Of a stretch of 28,779 nt of DNA, positions 17,226 to 25,301 are shown in pieces. The notes under the pieces are model-generated. The model did not search any database and had not been told where the DNA came from. It worked only from the letters and a program-made list of their open reading frames with translations. This DNA is from Lachnospiraceae bacterium (GTDB lineage Bacteria > Bacillota > Clostridia > Lachnospirales > Lachnospiraceae). The stretch covers positions 1-28,779 of the forward strand of contig CABJBM010000030.1 of the NCBI GenBank assembly GCA_902363835.1, written 5' to 3'. Position numbers and translations under genes: made by a program. The stretch's first letter is position 1, and the number at the start of each line of letters is the position of its first letter.

Positions 17226-17755
17226 TCTCTTCTATCCAAATCTTTCTGAATCATTTCTAAGTAGTGAACGAAAATATCCCGAAAGCTCCGGATCCGCCAG
17301 GCCTTATCCACTTCCTCGTAGGTGAAGCTTTTCCGCCCTCCTTCCTCCATCCGGTTCCAGAACTGCTTTAGCCGGTCTAACGGAAGATAATAAATCTCAT
17401 TTTTCTGGGTATAGGATAAAATGATAAAAGCAATGCCTCCCTGACTTTCAAATTCCTCCATAAAAGCCACCTGATGAGGATGGATGTTCTGGAGGGGAAA
17501 GGTTCCCGCCGAACATTCCTTTGCGTCAAAGCATACCGGAATCCCCTGTACGGCTCCGATATAATCCACCGTGCTTTTCTGGTCAAAATAAGCCAGAGTA
17601 ATATGGCGGCTTTCTTTGTCAATGGAAATGGGGGTGATGGGCGTCGGTATCTTCTGGATCAAAGCCAGCCCTTTTTCCCGGTAGCTTTCATTGCTTCGGT
17701 TAATCAGATCCTCAAGAGCGGAGCCCCTTAACCCTCTTGTATTCCAGGTTCCCAT
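17222..17755 (-). CDS. recU: Holliday junction resolvase RecU
   Basis: RecU cleaves four-way DNA junctions during recombination and repair in Firmicutes. At 177 residues it is slightly shorter than the Bacillus protein. It shows the family pattern in order: NTRGLRGSALEDLINRSN, KIPTPITPI, the nuclease motif STVDYIG with Asp64, FDAKE with Asp77 and Lys79, and FPLQNIHPHQ. The gene lies 9 bp downstream of the RluA-type gene and appears co-transcribed with it. In many Firmicutes recU pairs with a penicillin-binding protein gene; that neighbour is absent here. Confidence 0.93.
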   Translation of the reverse strand: MGTWNTRGLRGSALEDLINRSNESYREKGLALIQKIPTPITPISIDKESRHITLAYFDQKSTVDYIGAVQGIPVCFDAKECSAGTFPLQNIHPHQVAFMEEFESQGGIAFIILSYTQKNEIYYLPLDRLKQFWNRMEEGGRKSFTYEEVDKAWRIRSFRDIFVHYLEMIQKDLDRRD

Positions 17756-17764
17756 CTTCCCTTC

Positions 17765-18727
17765 CTACCTCCAATCCTTGCATATCTTTGAAAAGGTTTT
17801 TGGCAGAGGTGCAAAAAAGGTGCGTCCTGACAAATAGGCAAGAGGCTCCGGAAGCTCCGGGAATACCACCTGATAGGAATGAAGGAGCTGGGACTGGATG
17901 TGATAAAGCTTCCTGGCTTCCTCATTGACCCTGCTGTTTCCATATTTATAATCTCCTACAATCGGGTGTCCGATGGAGGATAAATGGGCGCGGATCTGAT
18001 GGGTGCGCCCTGTAATCAGGGTGATCCTTAAAAGGGTATATCCTTCATAATGCTGAACCGGTTCATATTCTGTCACAATAGGAACACTTTCAGGAACCTG
18101 CTGCTTATGGACTGTCACCTGGTTGGAAGCTTCCGACTTTGTCAAATAACCCGTGATCACCTGCCTGTCTGATATCTGCCCTTTTACCACGCACTGGTAA
18201 TACTTGTGAATGCTCCGGTCTTTAAAGGAGGCTGACATGAGCTGAAGGCCTGCCAGGGATTTTCCTCCCACCACCAGGCCGCTGGTGTTCCGGTCCAGGC
18301 GGTTGCATACAGAAGGCCGGAAGCTCCTTAACTGCTCTGTGGATAACTGGCCGCTGGAAACCAGATAATCAATCATGTATTCCACCAGGGATTCATCGGA
18401 TTCCCTGGCTTTCTGGGAGAGCATGCCTGCCGGCTTGTTTATCAAAAGGATATGCTCATCCTCATATATAATGTTTAAAGACACTTTCTTGACCTGGGGA
18501 AGCCTGACCTGGGAAAACTTCCCAATGGTTTCATCGGAAAGAAAAAGCTTGACCTCATCTCCCTGTACAAGCTTTTCCGAACCGTCGCATTTCTTCCCGT
18601 TTAAGGTGATGTTTTTCTTTCTCATCATCTTATAGAGAAAGCTCTTTTCTGCCAGATTCAAATATTTGGAAAGCAGCTTATCCAGACGCTGCCCTGCTTC
18701 ATTTTGCGATACGATCAAAGACTGCAT
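17765..18727 (-). CDS. RluA-family RNA pseudouridine synthase
   Basis: This 320-residue enzyme isomerises uridine to pseudouridine, probably in 23S rRNA. An N-terminal S4 RNA-binding domain (about 12-65, RLDKLLSKYL) is followed by the catalytic domain with NKPAGML (97-103) and the signature CNRLDRNTSGLVV, in which Asp145 is the catalytic residue, then GRTHQIRAHL near 255. The ATG at 18727 has AAAGGA upstream. An in-frame start at 18805 would only translate the intergenic repeat. The protein belongs to the RluC/RluD group, but I cannot name the target uridines. Confidence 0.92.
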   Translation of the reverse strand: MQSLIVSQNEAGQRLDKLLSKYLNLAEKSFLYKMMRKKNITLNGKKCDGSEKLVQGDEVKLFLSDETIGKFSQVRLPQVKKVSLNIIYEDEHILLINKPAGMLSQKARESDESLVEYMIDYLVSSGQLSTEQLRSFRPSVCNRLDRNTSGLVVGGKSLAGLQLMSASFKDRSIHKYYQCVVKGQISDRQVITGYLTKSEASNQVTVHKQQVPESVPIVTEYEPVQHYEGYTLLRITLITGRTHQIRAHLSSIGHPIVGDYKYGNSRVNEEARKLYHIQSQLLHSYQVVFPELPEPLAYLSGRTFFAPLPKTFSKICKDWR

Positions 18728-18742
18728 GATCTGTCCTTTCAA

Positions 18743-18790
18743 TATTATTGCCGTGAATTTTGGCATAGAGGGATACCCGTAGGGTATTTC
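18743..18790 (-). repeat. Intergenic hairpin repeat, copy B1
   Basis: ATTATTGCC-GTGAATTT-TGGCATAGAGGGATACCC-GTA-GGGTAT is a short form of the repeat. It contains a TGCC/GGCA stem and an ATACCC/GGGTAT stem. It is 15 nt upstream of the RluA-type start and directly abuts copy B2. Confidence 0.65.
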
Positions 18791-18842
18791 TATAGCGATT
18801 GCCATGAACTTTGGCAGAGTCTATACCCAAAGGGCATTTTTT
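18791..18842 (-). repeat. Intergenic hairpin repeat, copy B2
   Basis: A second short copy in tandem with B1: GATTGCCATGAACTTTGGCA, then ATACCCAAAGGGCAT. It ends 8 bp from the stop of the membrane protein gene at 18850. The tandem arrangement shows that the unit can duplicate. Confidence 0.65.
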
Positions 18843-18849
18843 CTTCCTT

Positions 18850-19419
18850 TTACATGGACAGGCTTTTTAACAGCGCTGCCCCCTGTTCTGCGCTGCCGTC
18901 ATCTTTATACTCTGTTTCCGGCCTTAAACCGGAAAGGCAGTTTAAAAATGCCTTTTCATCCAAAAGAAACCTTACCTCCAGCTTTAGCTGATGGCTGAGG
19001 AACATATCCTTTAAAAAGCACTCCGCCTTTTTTACATCCACCTTTTTGGCGGAACAGTAAACATAGACGCCGGTGGGATGAACCGCAGCCACATCCACCG
19101 GCATGACCGCTTCCCTTGAGGTAATGATCAGGTCATAAAGCATTCTGCTTTTTCCTTCATAAGAAGAAGCCTTTTTATAAAGTTCCTCTGACATGGTTTT
19201 ATACGGCCAGGAAGCCAGCAGGGGCGAAGCCCAGTTGGCCACCGGAAGCACGGAAAGAATTGCCGTGATTGTCAGGACATTTTTCCAGGATGAACCGTCC
19301 ATCAGGCCCCGGGCCAAAAGCTGTGCCAGGATCAGGGCCGCCCCTGTCAATACCTTTCCAAGTTCTGCTTTTCTATGATAATTACGATAACCGTACTGTC
19401 CCTTTTTGTATCGTTTCAC
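18850..19419 (-). CDS. Small membrane protein of unknown function
   Basis: I do not recognise this 189-residue protein. The start is a GTG at 19419, with AAGGA 7 nt upstream. The N-terminus is very basic and Tyr-rich (KRYKKGQYGYRNYHRK), followed by two hydrophobic segments (about 22-38 and 46-72). The C-terminal cytoplasmic or exposed part (about 75-189) looks mixed alpha/beta, with YDLIITSREAVMPVDVAAVH, a VYVYCSAKK strand and LEVRFLLDEKAFLNCL. It lies between the SDR gene and a double copy of the repeat, in the same direction as both neighbours. Confidence 0.8.
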   Translation of the reverse strand: MKRYKKGQYGYRNYHRKAELGKVLTGAALILAQLLARGLMDGSSWKNVLTITAILSVLPVANWASPLLASWPYKTMSEELYKKASSYEGKSRMLYDLIITSREAVMPVDVAAVHPTGVYVYCSAKKVDVKKAECFLKDMFLSHQLKLEVRFLLDEKAFLNCLSGLRPETEYKDDGSAEQGAALLKSLSM

Positions 19420-19449
19420 TTTCGTATCCTTCTCCCTTTGCCAGCTTTA

Positions 19450-20220
19450 TTAAACAGCCTTCATAAGCCTCTTCATGAGACGGAAAATAACGGTATGAGG
19501 CACTGTTTTGCATAAAAGCCGGAAAGCCTTCATGGTAGTTCCATAAACGGAAACAGGACGCCCCATCATGCTGTCACGTAATCCCAAGCGCACCACCTTC
19601 TTAGGATCAGCCATTACAATCCGTTTATAAAGAGGGATCTCTCCCGTGGTCTCCGCAATATCGAAAAATTCGGTCCTTACAGGCCCCGGACATATGGCCG
19701 TCACATAAATTCCCTTTTGTTTCAGTTCTTCATTCAGCGCCCTGCTGTAGCTTAATACAAAGGATTTTGTGGCCGCATAAATGGCAAAACCAGGCTGGGG
19801 AAGAAAAGAAGCGGAAGAAGAAAACTGTATGATCCGGCTGTTCTTTGACATATAAGGCAGAACCATATGAGTTACGGCGCAAAGGGCCCTGCAGTTTAAA
19901 TCCACCATGCCCATCTCATCCTGTAAGTTTACGGTTCCCACCTCACCGATCTTTCCGTAGCCTGCCGAATTGATCAGCCATTTTACCTCCGGCTTTTCCT
20001 TCATCAGGAGATCTTCCAAATCCTTTAACCGGCTTTTATCCGTCAGATCAATGGCAAAGGACCGGACCTTGACCGGAATAAGCGGAGATAGCGCCTCCAG
20101 CCGTTCCTTTCTCCTGGCAATGGCCCATATTTCTTCAATTCCGCTAAAGCGGTCGGCAATCTGCATGATAAACTCTCTTCCCATGCCGGAAGATGCGCCT
20201 GTTACAATGGCAATCTTCAT
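19450..20220 (-). CDS. Short-chain dehydrogenase/reductase
   Basis: This 256-residue classical SDR is an NAD(P)-dependent oxidoreductase. The Rossmann motif TGASSGMG is at 7-14, the NAG-like motif is INSAGYG (83-89), and the catalytic residues are Ser136 (or a neighbouring Ser), Tyr148 and Lys152 in YAATK; CPGPVRTEF follows. It resembles the DltE/YqjQ-like group acting on acyl or keto substrates, but the substrate cannot be assigned. AAGGAG lies 6 nt before the ATG at 20220; the longer frame to 20292 is translated intergenic repeat and should not be annotated. Confidence 0.9.
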   Translation of the reverse strand: MKIAIVTGASSGMGREFIMQIADRFSGIEEIWAIARRKERLEALSPLIPVKVRSFAIDLTDKSRLKDLEDLLMKEKPEVKWLINSAGYGKIGEVGTVNLQDEMGMVDLNCRALCAVTHMVLPYMSKNSRIIQFSSSASFLPQPGFAIYAATKSFVLSYSRALNEELKQKGIYVTAICPGPVRTEFFDIAETTGEIPLYKRIVMADPKKVVRLGLRDSMMGRPVSVYGTTMKAFRLLCKTVPHTVIFRLMKRLMKAV

Positions 20221-20240
20221 AATTGACTCCTTCTTTTCTT

Positions 20241-20290
20241 TTATTATTGCCCATGTATTTGGGCATAGAGGTATACCCCAAGGGTATTTC
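20241..20290 (-). repeat. Intergenic hairpin repeat, copy C
   Basis: This is the most regular short copy: TTGCCCATGTATTTGGGCA forms a TGCCC/GGGCA stem, then TATACCCCAAGGGTAT forms an ATACC/GGTAT stem. It is 20 nt upstream of the SDR start and 15 nt from the YgiQ stop. Confidence 0.7.
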
Positions 20291-20305
20291 ACTGAGTTTT
20301 GGATT

Positions 20306-22246
20306 TTATTTTTTTCCTACCTTTTTATGGACGTTCCTTATGGTCTTTTTCTTTGGTTCCCGGCGGCCTTCTGTTTCTCTGGCCCCTGTTTTTTTGTCGC
20401 TGCTATGATTTTTCCCCGTTTTACTGTCCGGAAAACCTCCCGGAACCCCTGTTTTTGGACGGATCAGGCATTTTTTCTCATATCCGATCAAATCCGCACG
20501 GCCTGCCTGCCGTAATGCCTCCAAAACCAGCTCATAGTTTTTGGGATTCCGGTACTGGATCAGCGCCCTTTGCATGGCCTTTTCATGGGGATTGACCGGC
20601 ACGTACACTTTTTCCATGGTACGGGGATCATATCCGGTATAATACATACAGGTAGAAATGGTGGAAGGGGTTGGATAAAAGTCCTGAACCTGTTCCGGCA
20701 TATAACCCAGATCCCGTAAATATTCCGCAAGCTCAACGGCTTCTGAAAGCCCGGAACCTGGATGGGAAGACATTAAATAAGGGACCAGATACTGTTTCAT
20801 GCCAAGCCGCCCGTTCATGTCCTTATATTCCTTTACAAACTGGCGGTACACCTGATTCTGAGGTTTGCCCATTTTGGAAAGCACCTTGTCAGCCACATGC
20901 TCAGGGGCAACCTTCAGCTGTCCGCTGATATGATACTGGCAAAGCTCCTTTAAAAACTTTTTGCCTGGCTCCGCCAGCACATAGTCAAACCGGATCCCGG
21001 AACGGATGAATACTTTTTTCACCTTTGGCAGGTTTCTTAACTTTCTTAAAAGTTCAATGTAGTCCGTATGGTCTGCTTTTAAGTTCTTGCAAGGCTCGGG
21101 AAACAGGCATTGCCGGTTAGGGCAGGCGCCCTTGGTCATTTGTTTTTCACAGGCAGGGGACCTGAAATCTGCTGTAGGCCCTCCTACGTCATGGATATAT
21201 CCTTTAAAGTCCGGCTCCTCTGTCAAAAGCCTGGCCTCTTCTATAAGGGAATCATGGCTTCTGGCCTGTATGATCCTGCCCTGATGGAAGGTAAGAGCAC
21301 AGAAGCTGCAGGCGCCGAAACAACCCCGGTTGCTGATCAGGCTGAATTTAATCTCCCGGATGGCAGGAACTCCTCCAAGCTCCTCATAGGAAGGATGATA
21401 ATCCCTCATATAGGGAAGGGCATATACCTCATCCATCTCCTCCATGGAAAGGGGCTTTGCAGGCGGATTCTGAACCACAAATAAATTATCCTTATACGGC
21501 TCTGCCAGGCGCTTTCCTGTAAATGGGTCCGTGTTATTATACTGAATATAATAGCTTTTCGCATATTCCAGCTTATCAGCCTTCATTTTATCAAAGGAAG
21601 GGAGGATCAGAGCATCGTATACGGATTCCAGGCTGTCGGTCTTATAAACCGTACCGTCTATAAAGGTGATGTCCTTGATATCAATCCCGCTGTTTAAGGC
21701 ATCCGCAATTTCCACAATGGACTTTTCCCCCATCCCGTAAGAGATTAAATCTGCCTGGGAATCAATGAGAATGGAATGCTTCAATCGGTCTGCCCAGTAA
21801 TCGTAATGGGCCAGACGCCTTAGGCTGGCTTCAATGCCGCCAATGATAACAGGCGCTTTTTTATATACGGACCGGATCAGATTGCAGTAAACCGTGACCG
21901 CATAATCGGGACGCTTTCCCATAACTCCGCCCGGGGTATAGGCATCCTGCTGCCTGCGTTTTTTTGAAACAGAATAATGGTTTACCATGGAGTCCATGTT
22001 TCCGCCGGAAACCAGGAATCCAAGGCGTGGTTCCCCTAACACCTGAATGCTTGCCCGATCCTTCCAGTCCGGCTGGGATATGATGCCCACCTTATAACCA
22101 TGGGCTTCCAAAAGGCGGCTGATAATGGCATGGCCAAAGGACGGGTGATCCACATAGGCATCGCCGGTGACATATATAAAGTCACATTGCTTCCACCCCC
22201 TGATGTTCATATCAGACCGGCTCATGGGAAGATAATCGTGCATCAT
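20306..22246 (-). CDS. YgiQ-family radical SAM protein
   Basis: This is a 646-residue protein of the YgiQ family (UPF0313), whose reaction is not established. The N-terminal domain (about 1-290) has the family features VDHPSFGHAII, the GGNMDSMVNHY segment and IIGGIEASLRRLAHYDYW. The radical SAM domain begins with NRGCFGACSFC (Cys309, Cys313, Cys316), which binds the 4Fe-4S cluster. The C-terminal tail after about 605 is Lys/Arg-rich. The gene overlaps the stop of the upstream HAD gene by 4 bp (ATGA), with GGAG 7 nt before the start. It should not be mistaken for a sulfatase-maturating enzyme. Confidence 0.93.
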   Translation of the reverse strand: MMHDYLPMSRSDMNIRGWKQCDFIYVTGDAYVDHPSFGHAIISRLLEAHGYKVGIISQPDWKDRASIQVLGEPRLGFLVSGGNMDSMVNHYSVSKKRRQQDAYTPGGVMGKRPDYAVTVYCNLIRSVYKKAPVIIGGIEASLRRLAHYDYWADRLKHSILIDSQADLISYGMGEKSIVEIADALNSGIDIKDITFIDGTVYKTDSLESVYDALILPSFDKMKADKLEYAKSYYIQYNNTDPFTGKRLAEPYKDNLFVVQNPPAKPLSMEEMDEVYALPYMRDYHPSYEELGGVPAIREIKFSLISNRGCFGACSFCALTFHQGRIIQARSHDSLIEEARLLTEEPDFKGYIHDVGGPTADFRSPACEKQMTKGACPNRQCLFPEPCKNLKADHTDYIELLRKLRNLPKVKKVFIRSGIRFDYVLAEPGKKFLKELCQYHISGQLKVAPEHVADKVLSKMGKPQNQVYRQFVKEYKDMNGRLGMKQYLVPYLMSSHPGSGLSEAVELAEYLRDLGYMPEQVQDFYPTPSTISTCMYYTGYDPRTMEKVYVPVNPHEKAMQRALIQYRNPKNYELVLEALRQAGRADLIGYEKKCLIRPKTGVPGGFPDSKTGKNHSSDKKTGARETEGRREPKKKTIRNVHKKVGKK

Positions 22247-22908
22247 GAATTTTCTCCGTTTCTATTGAGTATCTGGTGATAGTCGTATATAAAGTAGTCG
22301 GCCAGCTGCCGCTTTTCCGCTTCCATCTCCCTGGAAAATTCATCATCAATGGCGCAAACAGTCATTCCTGCCCGCTTTCCAGCCATAATCCCGGCAGGAA
22401 CATCCTCAAAAACCAGGCAATGAACAGGAGATACGGAAAGCTCTCCGGCCACCTTTAAATAAATATCCGGCGCAGGTTTTCCGGCAGTCACCTCACAAGA
22501 GGTAGCCACTACCTGAAAATATTGCCCGATATTTAAAGAATCAATCACCGCATCCACCATCTGCCTTCCGTTGCTGGTGGCAATTCCCGCCTTTAATCCC
22601 TTTTTGGCAATATATTTGAGAAATTCACCTGCCCCCGGCTTTAACCAGACCTCATTCCGGTATTTTTCAATGGACATTTCCGTCCATACGCCCTTGATCT
22701 CTTCCAGAGTTTCCTTCAATCTGAAACGTTCTTTAAAATAAAATGCGGTTTCCGTAAAGCTCATCCCTTCAATATCCTTTTGTAAATCCTCCGGGCATGC
22801 AAGTCCTCTGCTGCCAAGAAATTCTATATCAATGGATTTCCACATCCACATGGAATCAACCAAGGTTCCATCCAGATCAAAAATCACGGCTTTCTTTTCC
22901 TCTAACAT
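22243..22908 (-). CDS. HAD-superfamily hydrolase, beta-phosphoglucomutase-like
   Basis: This 221-residue cytoplasmic phosphatase or phosphomutase belongs to HAD subfamily IA. Motif I is FDLDGTLVDS, with nucleophile Asp11 and Asp13; motif II is ATSNGR; motif III Lys is in AGKPAPDIYL; motif IV is FEDVPAGI. A four-helix cap domain lies between motifs I and II. The substrate is not evident; sugar phosphates or nucleotides are usual for this group. The gene is translationally coupled to ygiQ. GGAAG and GAGG lie upstream of the ATG. Confidence 0.9.
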   Translation of the reverse strand: MLEEKKAVIFDLDGTLVDSMWMWKSIDIEFLGSRGLACPEDLQKDIEGMSFTETAFYFKERFRLKETLEEIKGVWTEMSIEKYRNEVWLKPGAGEFLKYIAKKGLKAGIATSNGRQMVDAVIDSLNIGQYFQVVATSCEVTAGKPAPDIYLKVAGELSVSPVHCLVFEDVPAGIMAGKRAGMTVCAIDDEFSREMEAEKRQLADYFIYDYHQILNRNGENS

Positions 22909-22927
22909 CCTCTGCTTTTGTCTTCCT

Positions 22928-23007
22928 TTCCATATAATTGCCTACGTACTTTGGGCAGAACCCACCCTGCCCTATTGGGCATAAAGGTATACCCAAGGGT
23001 GTTTCAA
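22928..23007 (-). repeat. Intergenic hairpin repeat, copy D
   Basis: A long copy that matches copy A along its length, including CCACC and the central GCCC-TATT-GGGC hairpin, and ends GGTATACCCAAGGGTG. It starts 19 nt upstream of the HAD start and overlaps the stop codon of the pseudouridine synthase at 23004. Confidence 0.7.
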
Positions 23008-23732
23008 TGACTCTTTAGTTTCCGGATCTCTTCCTCTGAAAGCGGGCGGTATTCTCCCGGCTTTAACGCTTCATCAAGGATAAGGCTTCCCATAGACATC
23101 CGTTTTAAGTATATCACACAGCACCCAAGAGTTTCAAACATCCGTTTCACCTGATGGAATTTTCCTTCCCGTATGGTCAGCCGGATTTCGGAAGGTGCTT
23201 CTTCCTTTCCCTGCTTCAGCACTTCCAAATGAGCGGGCATGGTGGGCGTTCCATCGGAAAGCACCAGCCCTTCCTTCATCCGCTCCTTTGCATCCTGCGG
23301 AAGCTCCCCTTCCACCCGGGCGAAATAAACCTTGTCCACATGCTTTTTCGGAGACAAAAGCTGATGAGCCAGGTCTCCGTCATTGGTGATGAGCAGAAGT
23401 CCCTCTGTGTCAATATCCAACCGGCCTACCGGGAAAAGATCATCCCGTTTCCGTGACTTAATAAGGCTGACCACGGTCTCATAACGGGAGTCTTCTGTGG
23501 CAGATACCACGCCCTGAGGCTTGTTCAGCATATAGTATTCATACCGGACATAGGACACCAAACGCCCATCAACGGATACCTGGTTCTGTTCCGGATGGAT
23601 TTTCCGCTCCGCCCTTTTCTCAGGTATACCGTCAACAGATATCCTGCCTTTTCTGGCCATTTCCTTGATCTGGCTCCGGGTTCCTTCTCCCATCTCTGTT
23701 AAATATTTATCAATTCTTAATTCCTTTATCAT
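23004..23732 (-). CDS. RsuA/RluB/RluF-family rRNA pseudouridine synthase
   Basis: This 242-residue enzyme forms pseudouridine in ribosomal RNA. An S4 domain (about 3-60, RIDKYLTEMG) precedes the catalytic domain with YMLNKPQGVVSA and the family signature GRLDIDTEGLLLITNDGD, where Asp106 is catalytic. GKFHQVKRMFETLGC lies near residue 198. The start at 23732 overlaps the methyltransferase stop by 4 bp (ATGA); a frame extending to 23825 would overlap that gene by almost 100 bp. RsuA versus RluB cannot be decided here, although the size fits RsuA-like proteins. Confidence 0.92.
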   Translation of the reverse strand: MIKELRIDKYLTEMGEGTRSQIKEMARKGRISVDGIPEKRAERKIHPEQNQVSVDGRLVSYVRYEYYMLNKPQGVVSATEDSRYETVVSLIKSRKRDDLFPVGRLDIDTEGLLLITNDGDLAHQLLSPKKHVDKVYFARVEGELPQDAKERMKEGLVLSDGTPTMPAHLEVLKQGKEEAPSEIRLTIREGKFHQVKRMFETLGCCVIYLKRMSMGSLILDEALKPGEYRPLSEEEIRKLKSH

Positions 23733-25093
23733 TGCCACCGCCATCCCGGATAGTATTTGTTTTTCAATACAGCCTTGCTTCCCTTGGCAAAGCCAAGAGG
23801 AAAACCTTCCACGCAGATGAGGCACCAGCCCTTTACCTGTTCTTCCTCTTCCTTTAAGAAAATGGTTTCTCCTTTTAAATAGCGGATCACTCTCTCATCC
23901 TGCTTTTCCCAGGAAATGGTCTGTTTAAACTCTTCCGGTTTTAAGACCATTGCAAACGCCTGTCCCGGTTCAAAACGGCCCTTTTTCAACTCTCCCAGAA
24001 AAAGTCCGGTTCTGAGATAGCGCAACCCCTTTGCAGCCTCCGGAAAATGTTCCGGCAGATAGTAAACAGCATCATTCTTTATCCTGATACGGGAGCGCTC
24101 CAAAGGCTTTGAAACCATGGAAAGGAAATCAGAAAGCTCCTCAGGAAGAGGAGACTGTTTTCTGGCATTCTTTCCCCATGCCTCACATCCTGCCGGGGAT
24201 CCCTTCTTTTTTAACAATGCCATAAAATGGCCTTCTCCCCTGATCTTATGCGGAAAGAGGCGGAGGCAGCCTGTAAGGCCGATCCCTTTGCTTGCCCCTT
24301 CAAAAAAAGGAAGCTTAATCAGCTCCATTTCTTCATGGCATTCCAGAGTACGGCTGATAATATCCTCATTTTCGCAGACTGAAAACGTACAGGTGGAATA
24401 CAAAAGAAGCCCTCCGGGAGCCAGCATATCCACCGCCTGATCCATGATTTCCCTTTGTATTCCAGCATAATACTCTGGTCCGTGTTCTTCATAGCTTTTC
24501 ACCATATCTGCATCCTTGCGGAACATTCCTTCTCCGGAGCAGGGGGCGTCAACCAGTATTTTATCAAAAAAATCACCGAAGGCTTCCTTTAATTTCTTTG
24601 GTTCCTCACTGGTGACACAAATATTCTCAATTCCCCACAATTCCAGGTTCTTTAATAAGGCCTTTGCCCTGGAATTGCTGATGTCATTGGATACTAAAAG
24701 TCCTTTTCCTTCCAGCTTTGCTCCCAGCTCCGTGCTCTTGCCTCCAGGGGCTGCGCATAAATCAAGAACCTTATCTCCCGGAACCACGGTCAGCAGATTT
24801 GCCGGCGTCATGGCACTGGGTTCCTGGAGATAGTAAAGCCCGGCGTAATAATAAGGATCTTTGGCCGGACGTTCTTCTCCCTCATAGTAAAAACCGTTAT
24901 GGATCCAGGGAACGGGCTTTAGCTTAAGGGATGTCATTTCTGCAAATTTTTCCGGGGTTATTTTAAGAGTATTGACGCGCAGCCCATAAAGCCGTTCCTC
25001 TTCAAAGCTTTTTAAGTACGCCTCATACTCCTCTTCCCCTAATAACTCTTTCATCCTGTATAAAAATTCTTCCGAAATCTTCCGTTCTTTCAC
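23729..25093 (-). CDS. RsmF/NOL1-NOP2-sun family rRNA m5C methyltransferase
   Basis: This 454-residue enzyme transfers a methyl group from S-adenosylmethionine to cytosine C5 in rRNA. The SAM-binding motif is LDLCAAPGGKST (about 111-122); the two catalytic cysteines lie in DAPCSGEGMF (Cys185) and YSTCTFS (Cys235). The N-terminus has the substrate-binding segment GLRVNTLKI. The C-terminal third (about 330-454) resembles the RsmF-associated PUA-like extension. The start is likely GTG at 25093, with GGGAG 7 nt upstream; an in-frame TTG eight codons earlier lacks a ribosome binding site. It is coupled to the pseudouridine synthase gene. Confidence 0.92.
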   Translation of the reverse strand: MKERKISEEFLYRMKELLGEEEYEAYLKSFEEERLYGLRVNTLKITPEKFAEMTSLKLKPVPWIHNGFYYEGEERPAKDPYYYAGLYYLQEPSAMTPANLLTVVPGDKVLDLCAAPGGKSTELGAKLEGKGLLVSNDISNSRAKALLKNLELWGIENICVTSEEPKKLKEAFGDFFDKILVDAPCSGEGMFRKDADMVKSYEEHGPEYYAGIQREIMDQAVDMLAPGGLLLYSTCTFSVCENEDIISRTLECHEEMELIKLPFFEGASKGIGLTGCLRLFPHKIRGEGHFMALLKKKGSPAGCEAWGKNARKQSPLPEELSDFLSMVSKPLERSRIRIKNDAVYYLPEHFPEAAKGLRYLRTGLFLGELKKGRFEPGQAFAMVLKPEEFKQTISWEKQDERVIRYLKGETIFLKEEEEQVKGWCLICVEGFPLGFAKGSKAVLKNKYYPGWRWQ

Positions 25094-25218
25094 GTTGTCG
25101 CTCCCATCTTGTATCAAGGAAGTCCGATTTGCCTTTGGCTCACCGAACGGCTGATTTACTGCATTCAGACCGTGTACCTTGCCTTCATTCAGTAAATTAT
25201 GCCTATGTAAGCAATCTT

Positions 25219-25247
25219 AATATAGCTTGTGGAAATTTGCAAGGCAA
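25219..25247 (-). promoter_or_regulatory. Candidate promoter of the methyltransferase unit, with leader inverted repeat
   Basis: TTGCCT (25247-25242) and TATATT (25224-25219) on the minus strand are 17 bp apart; the match is moderate. The leader downstream contains an 8-bp inverted repeat, ATTTACTG (25154-25161) with CAGTAAAT (25190-25197), whose 28-nt loop is unexplained. Confidence 0.4.
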
Positions 25248-25301
25248 GTTTCCATAAAAGCCATCGGATTATGAAAACATTTTTTTGTTTTCATGATATA
25301 A

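Noticed and set aside
18728..18805. Extended N-terminus of the RluA-type protein (26 extra residues)
   Set aside because: The extension is a translation of repeat copy B1; the ribosome binding site and S4 domain support the start at 18727.
20221..20292. Extended N-terminus of the SDR protein (24 extra residues)
   Set aside because: The extension is translated repeat copy C; MKIAIVTG with AAGGAG upstream is the normal SDR start.
20306..22246. The YgiQ radical SAM protein as the sulfatase-maturating enzyme
   Set aside because: It has a single CX3CX2C cluster motif and clear YgiQ family features, without the extra cysteine-rich SPASM domain expected of anaerobic sulfatase-maturating enzymes.
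23733..23825. Extended N-terminus of the RsuA-type protein overlapping the methyltransferase gene
   Set aside because: The ATGA overlap at 23729-23732 and the S4 domain position fit the shorter form.
25271..25294. ATGAAAAC/GTTTTCAT hairpin after the M23 gene as a terminator
   Set aside because: The stem is AT-rich and no T-run follows on the minus strand; it may be a weak terminator at best.
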